Origin: Palsa-1033 sp963735455
GTDB lineage: Bacteria; Chloroflexota; Limnocylindria; Limnocylindrales; CSP1-4
Assembly: GCA_963735455.1 (NCBI GenBank)
Contig: CAVTKZ010000001.1
Location: 316,834-380,833 of the forward strand
Reading direction: 5' to 3'
DNA length: 64,000 nt
Shown: positions 35,112 to 44,875 of the stretch, in pieces
Layout of the letters: each line of letters begins with the position of its first letter
How positions within the stretch are numbered: the stretch's first letter is position 1
The notes under the pieces: generated by a model
The model's input: the letters and a program-made list of their open reading frames with translations, nothing else
Told to the model about the DNA's origin: nothing
Databases searched by the model: none
Position numbers and translations under genes: made by a program

Positions 35112-35526
35112 TGGACGCGCTCCCGCGCGATCCGCGCGTAGCATTGTCCGATCATCGACATCCGGTGCTGCGCCTCTGATCGAGTCGGATGGTTTCCGGC
35201 GCGTCCGGCGTAGCACGTTCACCCAGCTAGGTGCCAGTAATCGGAAAGCGCGCCGCAATGCAGATAGACGACCAAATGGCGGGTCGAGAACGTGCAACGC
35301 CGGACGCGCCGGAGCCCATCGACCATCCAAGGCGCTGGACGGGACACGGCGTCGGACGCCTGACGGCGGCTCACGTGCGGGAGCGCGTCCCTACCGGCGC
35401 CACAGGTGCGGAAGCGCATCGAGCCGTGCCAACACCGGACGCGCCGGAGCGCATCGAGCACCAAGAGCGCTGCACAGGACATTCGCGTCCGAGCCGAGCG
35501 CCGGATCGCGCGGAGCGTGTCCCTTG
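35108..35526. repeat. Family A palindromic repeats, compound
   Basis: GTAGTGGACGCGCTCCCGCG at the start and at least two closing arms (35378-35397 and 35504-35526), with inner GGCGCGTCCGGC. It fills the 35112-35569 gap between convergent genes; no gene seen. Confidence 0.75.
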
Positions 35527-35569
35527 TCTCAACGCGATCGCCTGGTTCCAATCAAATCGTCTCTCGTCT

Positions 35570-37087
35570 TCAAGCACTCAACTCGTTCTCCAGCGCCGCG
35601 ATGGAGGGCACGAAGAAATACGCTCCCCCGGTTGGAACAACGAAGTCTACGGGTTCCTGAAGCGTGCTCCGGACGTTACCTGTCGGATAGTTTGGGATTG
35701 GCTCGTCTGCTGTTCGCGGTTGCGGCACTCCGTTCAGAGTGCTCTGACCAATAATTGGATCGATACCTACGACCACCGGGTCGTTGGGTGGTGAAGGCCG
35801 CTTCTTTCCGAAAATAAAACCAGGATTATTCACCCAATTGATCTGAATAAACTCGAACTGGTTAGGAATCGACGTTTGATAGCAGACAAACATCAGTCCA
35901 CGTTCCTGAGTTGTTTTGTTTGCCAATTGCTCGTCAGGGCTCACCTCCGGCCCAAAGGGAATGCCGGCTCGAATAACGCGGTGAGGATCGACGTCCGCCA
36001 CCTGTGACGCTTCGGGACTGGTAGGATCGAAATCCGCTCGAGGGTTGCTCTTTCGGATGTGCGCAGAAAATGGGCAGCGCCGTTGATCCGGATCGTCGGA
36101 GAAGTCGAAGTTGTTATTCTGATTTGGATCAGCTCCAAGGGTGGTGTCATCCTGGCTGGGTGTCAGCGCCAAGGGAGCTCCGCTCTTCCATCGCCCAACC
36201 AACCGTGCTCCGAGCAACACGGGGTCCATTTGCGAGGTGCCGGCTGGGTTGTTGAGCTGAATATTGTTAGCCTGATCTAGAATGAACTTGCTGAACTCAG
36301 GAACTAACTGTTTCAGCCGGCGGAACACCATGAACGAGCCGTTATTCATCCACTCCACCGGCGGCGGTGCCGCCTGACCGGGATACCCAAAGACGAAGTG
36401 CCCGGGATCGAGAAGGCGCTGACCGGGAAATGGATTGCTCAATCCCTTCACACCCGGTTGCGAAACTCCATCCAGCCAACCGAAGTGCTCGTGTCCCCTA
36501 TTTAGGCCAGGCCGCGCTTGGCCTGTTTCATCGAAAATCACTGTTGTGGACGCGCCTAGAATACCAAGCACATGGGTAGCCTCTCCATCCACGGCAGCCT
36601 GGGTTCCGCCCGTGACGAGGAGCACACCATCGATATTGTTGGAAAGAAACTCGGGCTTCCAATTGACCAGCTTTCCCGTTGCATCCAGCGCATCGCTTAA
36701 AGTTGGAGCCTGGGCCGCGGCACCATTTTCGAACGAAGCGTCTTTAAGATCCGCGCCCTCCAACAGTTTTTTAATACCCGTGTTAGTGAATCCGAGGTTC
36801 AGGCCGACTAGAGGCAGCGGGTCCTTCCGACCGTTCGTTTTGTGATCGCGCAACTCGAATTCACGCGCCTTGACAGTGAGAGTGCTCGTAACTCGATGCG
36901 CTATTCGTTTCCGGAGGGCAGATTTAAATGCTGCCACCTCGGCGATTTTAAAAAAAATGAATCGCTCAAAGTTTTTCTGAAGTCCGATCAGAACATCGCC
37001 TTGGATCTCGTGTAAATCGAGAGCCGGCGATTCAGGTGTTGAAACGGGAGCGGCCACAAGCCGCTGCGGGGTAGTCTCATTAGACAT
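35570..37087 (-). CDS. Dyp-type haem peroxidase
   Basis: 505 residues, no Tat or Sec signal. Family motifs: IQGDVLIGLQKNFERFIFFK at the start, the catalytic GxxDG block GWLDGVSQPG (Asp near residue 205), GSFMVFRRLKQ, and the proximal haem histidine in HIRKSNPR (~343). The C-terminus has FQINW-like IQINWVNNPGF and AYFFVPS. It oxidises dyes, phenolics or lignin-like compounds with H2O2. Unlike many family members it carries no encapsulin-targeting tail that I recognise, and no encapsulin gene is nearby. It converges on the redox operon. Confidence 0.92.
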   Translation of the reverse strand: MSNETTPQRLVAAPVSTPESPALDLHEIQGDVLIGLQKNFERFIFFKIAEVAAFKSALRKRIAHRVTSTLTVKAREFELRDHKTNGRKDPLPLVGLNLGFTNTGIKKLLEGADLKDASFENGAAAQAPTLSDALDATGKLVNWKPEFLSNNIDGVLLVTGGTQAAVDGEATHVLGILGASTTVIFDETGQARPGLNRGHEHFGWLDGVSQPGVKGLSNPFPGQRLLDPGHFVFGYPGQAAPPPVEWMNNGSFMVFRRLKQLVPEFSKFILDQANNIQLNNPAGTSQMDPVLLGARLVGRWKSGAPLALTPSQDDTTLGADPNQNNNFDFSDDPDQRRCPFSAHIRKSNPRADFDPTSPEASQVADVDPHRVIRAGIPFGPEVSPDEQLANKTTQERGLMFVCYQTSIPNQFEFIQINWVNNPGFIFGKKRPSPPNDPVVVGIDPIIGQSTLNGVPQPRTADEPIPNYPTGNVRSTLQEPVDFVVPTGGAYFFVPSIAALENELSA

Positions 37088-37289
37088 GGAAATCTCTATT
37101 CTTCTGGTTTTGGTAGTCGTTAACTAATGGTTCGAACTTCAATTTGACGCGACCAATGCGTGGCAAATTCGCCTGCACACTAAGTCGCGAAATCGAACGA
37201 AATATTCTGGGACGGATACTAACTTTGGAAAGAGAACACCGGACGTTTTAACTTTCCAGTGGAATTGTCGAATCTCACCCGAACGGGTA

Positions 37290-37378
37290 AGGACTCGAGA
37301 GTTCAAGAATTCAAGAAGAGCCAACGGATTTGGCGCCGAGTTCCGCATCGCACCATTCTTGAGTTCTTGAGATTCTCG
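37290..37378. repeat. TCAAGAA-rich repeat, copy 1
   Basis: CTCGAGAGTTCAAGAATTCA ... CACCATTCTTGAGTTCTTGA. It matches, inverted, the sequence at 58920-59022, including the middle GGCGCCGAGTTCCGCATCGC. The rest of 37088-37430 shows no gene. Confidence 0.7.
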
Positions 37379-37430
37379 TACTGCGATACAACCACCCGGG
37401 TGCTTTCGAGCGAATTGTGATGAGGTGATA

Positions 37431-38504
37431 ATGAGGATTGCGCAAGTTGCTCCATTATATGAAAGCGTCCCTCCCCAGCTTTATGGCGGCACGGAACGCA
37501 TTGTTTCCTACTTGACCGAAGAGTTAGTTCGGCAAGAACAGGACGTGACTTTGTTTGCGAGCGGTGATTCGGTAACAAAGGCTCGACTGGTGCCGGTAAC
37601 CGAGCAGGCATTACGGCTACAGGGCGCCCGTATTCGCGATCCAATGGCTCATCATGTTCGGCTCATTGAGCTTGCACTTCGCGAAGCAGATCAATTCGAC
37701 ATATTCCATTTTCATCTTGACCATATTCATTTTCCGCTGGTCCGCCGCACACGAAGCGTTTGTTTGACAACACTTCATGGACGCCTCGACATCCCGGACT
37801 TAGCTCCATTGTTTCAGGAATTTTCAGAAATGCCCGTTGTTTCAATTTCGGATTCCCAGCGAGTGCCGCTTAGCTGGTTGAATTGGTGCGGGACTGTCTA
37901 CCATGGGCTTCCGGAAGACTTATACAACTTTGTCGAAACGCCTGACGATTACCTCGCATTTATCGGCAGAATCTGTCCGGAGAAGGGCCTCGATCGGGCG
38001 ATCGAAGTTGCAGAAAAGACGGGTCGAAAGCTCAAGATTGCCGCGAAGGTAGATCCTGCGGATCAGGAATATTTCTCGAATGAGATCGAACCGCTGCTCG
38101 ATCGGCCCTTTGTCGAATTCGTCGGAGAGATTGGAGAGGAGGAGAAAGGCGAATTCCTCGGCAACGCTGCTGCGCTGCTATTCCCGATCGACTGGCCAGA
38201 GCCGTTTGGGCTCGTCATGATTGAAGCGTTGGCGTGCGGTACGCCGGTTATCGCATTCGATAGCGGTTCGGTCCCCGAAATAGTTGAGAGCGAACTGACC
38301 GGTTTTGTTGTAAGCGATGTGGAGGCAGCCGCGTCAGCCGTGGGAAGAATTTCTTCGCTCAGCCGATGGAAATGCCGGGAAACTTTTGAACAACGATTTA
38401 CCGCAAGCAGAATGGCGAGCGACTATCTCGATATCTATCGCCGGCTCGTTTCGAGGCGCGAAGGCGATGATGCAGGGATCACGGTATTTCGACCCGCTGC
38501 CTGA
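37431..38504 (+). CDS. Glycosyltransferase family 4 protein
   Basis: About 357 residues from ATG 37431, chosen because GAGG lies ten bases upstream; GTG 37425 is in frame. GT-B pattern: MRIAQVAPLYESVPPQLYGG (glycine-rich acceptor loop), DIFHFHLDHIHF, TTLHGRLD, FIGRICPEKGLDRAIEVA, LLFPIDWPEPFGLVMIEALA (E-x7-E) and GTPVIAFDSGSVPEIV. It converges with a glycogen-debranching-type enzyme, a pairing common in soil bacteria and suggestive of storage-glucan or trehalose metabolism. Confidence 0.88.
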   Translation: MRIAQVAPLYESVPPQLYGGTERIVSYLTEELVRQEQDVTLFASGDSVTKARLVPVTEQALRLQGARIRDPMAHHVRLIELALREADQFDIFHFHLDHIHFPLVRRTRSVCLTTLHGRLDIPDLAPLFQEFSEMPVVSISDSQRVPLSWLNWCGTVYHGLPEDLYNFVETPDDYLAFIGRICPEKGLDRAIEVAEKTGRKLKIAAKVDPADQEYFSNEIEPLLDRPFVEFVGEIGEEEKGEFLGNAAALLFPIDWPEPFGLVMIEALACGTPVIAFDSGSVPEIVESELTGFVVSDVEAAASAVGRISSLSRWKCRETFEQRFTASRMASDYLDIYRRLVSRREGDDAGITVFRPAA

Positions 38505-38527
38505 GGAGGAGGGAAGCCGCTTGCTCA

Positions 38528-38650
38528 GCTGACCCCGCTGACCCCGCTGACCCGCGACCCGCTGACCCCGCTGACCCCGCTGACCCCGCTGACCCCGCTG
38601 ACCCCGCTGACCCCGCTGACCCCGCTGACCCCGCTGACCCCGCTGAACCC
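38528..38650. repeat. 9-bp tandem repeat GCTGACCCC
   Basis: About a dozen copies of GCTGACCCC, with one irregular unit (CCCGCGACCC) near 38551, lie between the ends of two convergent genes and run into the debranching-enzyme stop. Confidence 0.9.
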
Positions 38651-38651
38651 G

Positions 38652-40820
38652 CTATTTGATACTCACAATGCGAACATTCCCAACCCGACGCGGAATGGAA
38701 ATGCTGACGGTTTGATGATATCTGGTGATCTCCAGATCAACCTCACTATCATCAACTTTCAAACCGCGGATTCTGACGTATGGGACTGATTCCGGTAACA
38801 ACGGATGGACGAAACGGATGACTCGATCTATCGCCCGGACTTCCATACCTAAACAGGCCTGAAGCACCAGGAAAACGGCGCCCGCCGCCCATGCCTGGGG
38901 CGCGCAGGCCACGGGATACAACGTTGGCGCTTGCCCTTGCTGCTTGGGAAATCCACAGAAAAGCTCCGGAAGGCGATGCAATTCCAGGAAAATTGAGGCA
39001 TCAAAAAGCCCCGTCAGAATCTCAGCAGCAAGCGTTTTGTCCACCGACTGAGTCAGACCGTGCGCCACAAGAGCATTGTCGTGAGGCCAGACCGAGCCGT
39101 TGTGATATGACATTGGATTATATCGGACCTCGGTTGTCGCGACGGTTCTGACTCCCCAGCCTGAAAAATATTCTTCCGACCGCAATTGCCGAACAATCTG
39201 GCGGGCATGTTCCTCGGAAGGAATCCCCGTAAACAAGGTGTGTCCGGCATTCGAGCTTCGCACCTGACACTGTCGTTTCTCGCCGTCCAGGGCTATCGCG
39301 TACGAGCAAATTTCCGGGCACCAGAACGCCTCTTGAAAACGGCGCTTGAGTGCCTCAGATTCACGCCGCAGCTTGTCCGCCTGTTCGGATCGACCCAATG
39401 CTTCGGCTGCTTCTGCAATCTCGCGTTTGGCGCCATAGACATAGCTTTGCACTTCACACAGCGCGATTGGTCCTTTCGCGATACTCCCATCTGCGTGAAA
39501 TATTGAATCGTTCGAGTCTTTCCACCCTTGTTGAAACAAACCGTGCGGCGAAGATTGACCGTACTCGACAAAACCGTCGCCATCTCTGTCGCCATACAGA
39601 TCAATCCAGTTCAGGGCCTTTTCGATATTCGGCCAAATGCCCCCGATCAGGTTCTGGTCACCAGTACGCTTGAAGTAAGCTGCGGCGAGCAGGACGAACA
39701 GCGGAGTTGAATCTACGCTGCCGTAATAACGTCTGAACGGAACTTCCCCGACCCGTGCCATCTCGCTCTGGCGAGCTTCGTGAAGGATTTTACCCGGCTC
39801 TGCATCCTGATCAGGATTGGTCGCCGATGCCTGAACAGACGCCAGGAACGAAAGCACTCCTTTTGCTATGACCGGACAGAACCACAAGCACTCCAGCGCA
39901 GTGATGATTCCGTCTCGGCCGAAGACGGTGCTGAACCAAGGTACTCCCGCGTAAGGATATAGTCCCTCGGGAGTCGAAGTGATCAGCATTCTCAAGTCAG
40001 CGACAGAACGGTTAACCCAATCGTTGAATTGTTCGTTGGAAGTATATATTTCCACCTCGGAGAGTTCGGCGCCCCTTGTGACAACCCTGTTTGCAGCCTC
40101 CTGGACGGAGACCGCGATAGGTTCTTGACCCGATCTGCAAACGACGTTCAGCGCGAAAGAGGTTTGCTCCTGCGGTTCCAGTTCGATGGGAATGCGCATC
40201 AGATCGCGGGTGATTTCCGCAGGGGTTCTGCTTGATTCGATTCGGGTTTCGCGTAAGAGCCCGTCCAGCCCTTTATATCCGAGAGTCACTGTCGATCCCT
40301 CGATGCACGGGTCCAGAAATTGACCGCGTTTTTCCCTCGCATGTCCCCGCACTTCGAAGATATCGGCGAAGTCGGCCCCGAATTCCAAAATGACTTCAAT
40401 CGCGATAGCGTCCAAACCGTAATTTCGGATTTCGATCCGCTCATAGCAGCTGTTTGCCCACACAAATAACGACCGGCAGACGTGCAGCACTGATGGGCGT
40501 AGCGTTCCCTGCTCGCCTAATCGCATTTCCGGATTCGTCAAATCGACTGATAACAGCGCATTATCGGCCCTCACATTCGAGCTTAACAACAAAAAATAAT
40601 CCTGGGCGAGACGTAGCACCCACCTCGATAAATGCCTCGATTCCTTGTAGAACAAGCCTTGCTGTGTTGACCCCGTCGTGCGGAAATTGCCCTGGCGATC
40701 GAAGACCGCGAATATATCGCCCGCCATTAACACGTTCGTGCGCGTATCCGCGAGCGAAGATTTAGCTCGAACGTAATATTGGTTTTCGATTTCAATAACA
40801 TCGAGCATCGGTGCATTCAT
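38652..40820 (-). CDS. Glycogen-debranching / amylo-alpha-1,6-glucosidase-type enzyme
   Basis: 722 residues. An N-terminal beta-sandwich (~30-250: VLMAGDIFAVFDRQG, GLFYKESRHLSRW, NPEMRLGEQ) is followed by an (alpha/alpha)6-barrel (~270-680): YAGVPWFSTVFGRDGIITAL, GEVPFRRYYGSVDSTPLFVL, DGDGFVEYGQ, GLFQQGWKDSNDSIF, NPMSYHNGSVWPHDNALVAH. The acidic residues in the FGRDG, QGWKDS and SVWPHD blocks are candidates for catalysis. It is expected to hydrolyse alpha-1,6 or related glucosidic bonds in the cytoplasm. The intact length and ordered motifs support a working enzyme. Confidence 0.9.
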   Translation of the reverse strand: MNAPMLDVIEIENQYYVRAKSSLADTRTNVLMAGDIFAVFDRQGNFRTTGSTQQGLFYKESRHLSRWVLRLAQDYFLLLSSNVRADNALLSVDLTNPEMRLGEQGTLRPSVLHVCRSLFVWANSCYERIEIRNYGLDAIAIEVILEFGADFADIFEVRGHAREKRGQFLDPCIEGSTVTLGYKGLDGLLRETRIESSRTPAEITRDLMRIPIELEPQEQTSFALNVVCRSGQEPIAVSVQEAANRVVTRGAELSEVEIYTSNEQFNDWVNRSVADLRMLITSTPEGLYPYAGVPWFSTVFGRDGIITALECLWFCPVIAKGVLSFLASVQASATNPDQDAEPGKILHEARQSEMARVGEVPFRRYYGSVDSTPLFVLLAAAYFKRTGDQNLIGGIWPNIEKALNWIDLYGDRDGDGFVEYGQSSPHGLFQQGWKDSNDSIFHADGSIAKGPIALCEVQSYVYGAKREIAEAAEALGRSEQADKLRRESEALKRRFQEAFWCPEICSYAIALDGEKRQCQVRSSNAGHTLFTGIPSEEHARQIVRQLRSEEYFSGWGVRTVATTEVRYNPMSYHNGSVWPHDNALVAHGLTQSVDKTLAAEILTGLFDASIFLELHRLPELFCGFPKQQGQAPTLYPVACAPQAWAAGAVFLVLQACLGMEVRAIDRVIRFVHPLLPESVPYVRIRGLKVDDSEVDLEITRYHQTVSISIPRRVGNVRIVSIK

Positions 40821-40975
40821 TGTGCGTCAAAGGTTGCTCATTTCGTGGACGGAAATCTCTTCTCACCGCTTTGAACTCATTATTAGGTTCGCCTCCAGTG
40901 ATGCTCGGGCGAGACACTGGCCTGGGGTTTATAAATTTTAACAAGTTTGACCCGTGTAGGTCACGCTCCAGATGT

Positions 40976-41113
40976 CTACTCCTTCGGGTCGCCAATAATG
41001 CCTAGGAAAAGAATTGCGCCGCTCTTCTCGTCCGCGATCGCCGCCAGGAAAGGTCGATCGAAAGCCAGATTAAACTCTGCTGTCGGTCGGAAGATGGCGG
41101 TTTCTTTAGACAG
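40976..41113 (-). pseudogene. Serpin C-terminal remnant
   Basis: On the - strand a 45-residue open stretch reads ETAIFRPTAEFNLAFDRPFL then AAIADEKSGAILFLGIIGDP, ending at a TAG. This is the region after the reactive-centre loop in serpins (FxADRPFLFxI, GxILFxGxVxDP). An in-frame TGA lies immediately upstream at 41114-41116, and no earlier serpin sequence is present. It is a truncated remnant of a serine-protease inhibitor gene. The rest of 40821-41475 is repeats. Confidence 0.75.
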
Positions 41114-41146
41114 TCAACGTTCCGGGGCGTTCAAGCTAGTCGTAGG

Positions 41147-41405
41147 GGAAACGTATCGGCGTGTCGGCGTGTCGGCGTTTGGCTATGCGTGACGCGGTAG
41201 GGTTGCGCTCCCGCGCGACCGGCGTTGCGCGTCTGGAAACGTCCCTTTGCTGATTACGCTGCGCAACTCTTTATCCTGGATTTCCCCCTTGTTCACGTTC
41301 TATGAACATGCAACGCCGGTCGCGCGGGAGCGCAACCCTACCGCGCAACGCGTACCCATACGCCGACACGCCGATACGCCGACCCGCCGATACGTTTCCC
41401 CTACA
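41147..41405. repeat. Nested inverted repeats (GTATCGGCGTGTCGGCGT and family A)
   Basis: The outer arms, GGGGAAACGTATCGGCGTGT and its complement at ~41352-41405, enclose a family A palindrome (41197-41342). The outer motif recurs at 59112-59270. Confidence 0.8.
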
Positions 41406-41475
41406 CCCCGGAAAAAGCGGCTAATAACTTGCGCCAAACGCATCCATATGAGATCGCCGATTTGTTGAACAGTTT

Positions 41476-44107
41476 ATGGACCTGAACAAATTTACGGAAA
41501 AATCGCAGGCCGCACTGACAGAGGCGCAGGCCATTGGCACACGTCACCAGCACCAGGCCGTAGATGTCGAACATCTTGCGCTGGCTCTGCTAGAACAAGA
41601 AGAGGGTCTCGTACCCCGCCTTTTGGAAAAGGCCGGCGTGTCGTCCGATCTGGTGAAAGAAAAGCTTCAGGAGGCGCTGAATCGCATTCCGCGCGTCTCC
41701 GGCGATACGATGACAGGCCAGGGGCTCTACGTCACTCAGCGGCTTAATAAGCTGCTCGTTACTGCCCAGGACGAAGCCAAAAAACTCAAGGACGACTATG
41801 TCAGCGTCGAACACCTGGTGCTGGCAATGTTCGCCGAACCGGCCACCACTGATATCGGAAAAATTTTCAAGACGCTCGACATCCGGCGCGAGAAATTCTT
41901 GCAGGCGTTGACCGAAGTCCGTGGCAATCAGCGCGTAACGAGCGCAAATCCCGAAGCCACCTACGAAGCGCTCGAAAAGTACGGACGCGACCTGACCCGA
42001 CTGGCCGCGCAGAACAAGCTCGACCCGGTTATTGGCCGGGACGCGGAAATCCGGCGTTGTATTCAGGTGCTCTCACGCCGCACCAAGAATAACCCCGTGC
42101 TGATCGGCGAGCCTGGTGTGGGCAAGACTGCAATTGTCGAGGGCTTGGCCAGACGCATCGTATCCGGCGATGTGCCCGAAAGCCTCAAAGAGAAGCGCAT
42201 CGTGGCGCTCGATCTCGGAGCGCTTATCGCGGGAGCGAAATATCGGGGCGAATTCGAGGAGCGGCTCAAGGCCGTGCTGCAGGAGGTTACCAAGGCACAG
42301 GGGCAGATCATCTTATTCGTAGACGAACTTCATACGATGGTTGGTGCCGGCAAGGCGGAAGGCTCAATGGACGCGGGCAATATGCTCAAACCGATGCTCG
42401 CTCGGGGTGAACTTCACTGCATCGGTGCCACCACACTGGACGAATACCGCAAATACGTCGAGAAGGATGCCGCTTTGGAGCGCCGTTTTCAACCGGTGAT
42501 GGTCAACGAGCCAAGCGTCGAAGATACGGTTTCCATACTGCGTGGTCTGCGCGAGCGTTACGAATTGCATCATGGCGTTCGCATCCAGGACGGGGCGCTG
42601 GTGGCGGCCGCTCAACTCTCGCATCGCTACATCTCGGACCGCTTTCTCCCGGATAAGGCCATCGACCTGATTGACGAAGCTGCGGCCAAGCTGCGCACAG
42701 AGATGGAGTCTATGCCGGAAGAGCTTGAATCACTCGAGCGCCGTATTCTCCAGCTCGAAATTGAGCGCGAGGCTTTGCGCAAGGAAAAAGACCAGGCTTC
42801 AAAGGAACGTCTGGGCGCGCTGGAAAAAGAGCTGGCCAATCTCAAGAGCGACCGAGACGCGCTCAAAGCGCAGTGGGAAGGCGAAAAGCACGCCATAGAT
42901 GACATCCAGAAACTTCGCACCGCTCTCGAATTGGCCCGGACCGAAATGGAACAGGCCCAACGCAGAGGTGACCTGACGCGGGTCGCCGAATACAAGTACG
43001 GGAAGATCCCGCAGCTCGAGCAGCAGCTCAAGGAGCACGAAGCCAAGGTCAGCGGTGATCGCACAAAGCGGCGTCTGCTGCAGGAGGAAGTCACAGCCGA
43101 CGAGGTCGCTGACGTGGTCTCCAGGTGGACCGGAATTCCCGTGTCGCGCCTGCTGGAAGGCGAGAAGGAAAAACTCCTTCGGCTGGACCAGATTCTCCAC
43201 GAACGTGTTGTGGGACAGGATGAAGCCGTGCAGGCGGTCGCCGACGCCGTGATCCGTGCCCGCTCCGGTCTCAAAGATCCTAAGCGCCCGATCGGTTCGT
43301 TCATTTTCCTCGGACCAACTGGTGTGGGCAAGACCGAATTGGCTCGCGCACTTGCCGAAAGCTTGTTCGATAGTGAGGAGAATATTGTGCGCATCGACAT
43401 GAGCGAATACATGGAGAAGCACGCGGTGGCCCGGCTGATCGGGGCACCGCCTGGTTACATTGGCTACGAGGAGGGAGGACAACTTACCGAATCGGTCCGC
43501 CGCAAGCCTTACTGTGTCGTGCTCTTCGACGAAATCGAAAAGGCGCACAACGACGTCTTTAACGTGCTTCTGCAAATCCTCGACGATGGGCGGCTTACCG
43601 ACAGTCATGGCCGCACAGTGGATTTCAAGAACACCATCGTCATCATGACCTCGAACATTGGCAGTCCCTCATCTCATCGAAAACGCGAGCGAACGGGGCG
43701 AAATAGCGGAGCATGTCCGCAACAAGGTGATGGGTGAATTGCGGGTCCACTTCCGGCCTGAGTTCCTCAATCGGGTGGATGAAATCGTGCTGTTCAAGCC
43801 GCTGACCCTCTCCGAGATCGAACGAATCATCGACCTCCAGGTCAAATTGCTGCGCGTCCGGCTACTCGAGCGGCACCTCGAACTGGAACTGACAGAAGCA
43901 GCGAAGGAGTACATCGCACGTGAGGGCTACGACCCGGTCTATGGCGCTCGGCCGCTGAAGCGATACCTGCAGCGCCATCTGGAGACCGCGTTGTCACGAC
44001 AAATCCTGGCCGGCACGATTCCGGAAAACAGCCGGGTTACGGTGGATTGCAAGAAGGGTCAACTCACATTCGAGTCAGTGCCGCTTCGGAAAGACGAAGG
44101 ACAATGA
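41476..44107 (+). CDS. clpB: ClpB disaggregase, single-base frameshift near 43665
   Basis: Hsp100 AAA+ disaggregase that works with DnaK. N-terminal Clp repeat domain (DLNKFTEKSQAALTEAQ), AAA1 with Walker A GEPGVGKTA (~212), a coiled-coil middle domain (~400-525), AAA2 with GPTGVGKTE (~614), and IVIMTSNIGS. Directly after NIGS the frame shifts by one base. The natural continuation (HLIENASERGEIAEHVRNKV ... LRVHFRPEFLNRVDEIVLF) runs in the next frame to 44107. Removing one base at about 43664-43670 gives a full-length ~876-residue protein. As written, the frame stops at 43737. Probably a sequencing indel, since the rest is intact. Confidence 0.92.
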
Positions 44108-44445
44108 AAAAGTTTGGCAATCCGGTTGAAACGCCTATAACCGCGCTGCAACTCTTCGAACCCGACGCGCGCGCCGTGTACACGCTGGACGCGGTAGCGA
44201 GCCTGACCCAGGTGCGCCGACGCCTCATCGTCGTTTATTGCAAACACGGACTTGTGTCGCCGGTGATGGATCCCGCATGCAGTGGCTGGTATTTTAATGA
44301 TGAGGCTATTCGGATTTTGCGCCGCATCGAGTATCTACGGACCGCTTATGGCCTCAATTTGATTGGCATCAAGCTCATTATGGACCTGCTAACTGAGGTT
44401 GAACGATTGCGCGAAGAGCTCAAATTTCGGCGGCGGCGACTATAA
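44104..44445 (+). CDS. MerR/CbpM-like chaperone modulator
   Basis: 113 residues from ATG 44104, overlapping the clpB stop (ATGA). YTLDAVASLTQVRRRLIVVY and a C-terminal helix (GIKLIMDLLTEVERLREELK) fit a MerR-type winged-helix segment as in CbpM/HspR-like regulators, which bind DnaJ-type cochaperones or heat-shock promoters. Coupling to clpB supports a chaperone-regulatory role. An upstream in-frame start at 44047 lies inside clpB and is not needed. Confidence 0.75.
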   Translation: MKKFGNPVETPITALQLFEPDARAVYTLDAVASLTQVRRRLIVVYCKHGLVSPVMDPACSGWYFNDEAIRILRRIEYLRTAYGLNLIGIKLIMDLLTEVERLREELKFRRRRL

Positions 44446-44875
44446 GTAACAGATGCGCAGTGTCAGCTTAAGAGCACCCCCGAAGATGCGAGGCAACCGC
44501 AGATCGCACTCCCAGATGCAGAGCAGTAGGTTGGCCTGCGAGCAGCGCCTCCCCGCTGCAAGGTTTAGGATGAGAAGATCGACATGAGGCGACTCGGAAC
44601 CTGACATGCGTTTCTTTCCGCAAGATCGCAATTCACTCCCGTTTGAAGCAAAGACAACGAGCGGATCGGAACGTGCAGGCCCTTTGGCGATGCGCGAGAC
44701 GACGTTGTAATTCCAATGCCGCTCAGTTCCCGGCATTCGACTGTCGAGAATGACGCATCGCGTCCCTCAGATGCGGAGAATCGTAGTCTCGTCCTGGACT
44801 CTTTGCCTCGAGTCGTCGCTCGTCGCGGTCGTCGGTCGGGTTGTCGCGCCTATGTCGATGCGCGCCATTGCGCGG
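44446..44875. other. No supported gene
   Basis: A - strand frame 44440-44736 (98 codons, starting MPGTERHWNY) spans much of this gap, but has no motif and no ribosome site. I see no clear repeat family either. Confidence 0.4.

Noticed and set aside
38528..38650. Possible CRISPR-like array
   Set aside because: Units are contiguous 9-mers with no spacers and there are no cas genes.
42627..43608. - strand frames of 261 and 269 codons inside clpB
   Set aside because: Composition is that of the antisense of a coiled-coil gene (Ser/Arg-rich); clpB motifs are clear on the + strand.
44440..44736. 98-codon - strand frame between the CbpM-like and isomerase genes
   Set aside because: No family features, no ribosome site.
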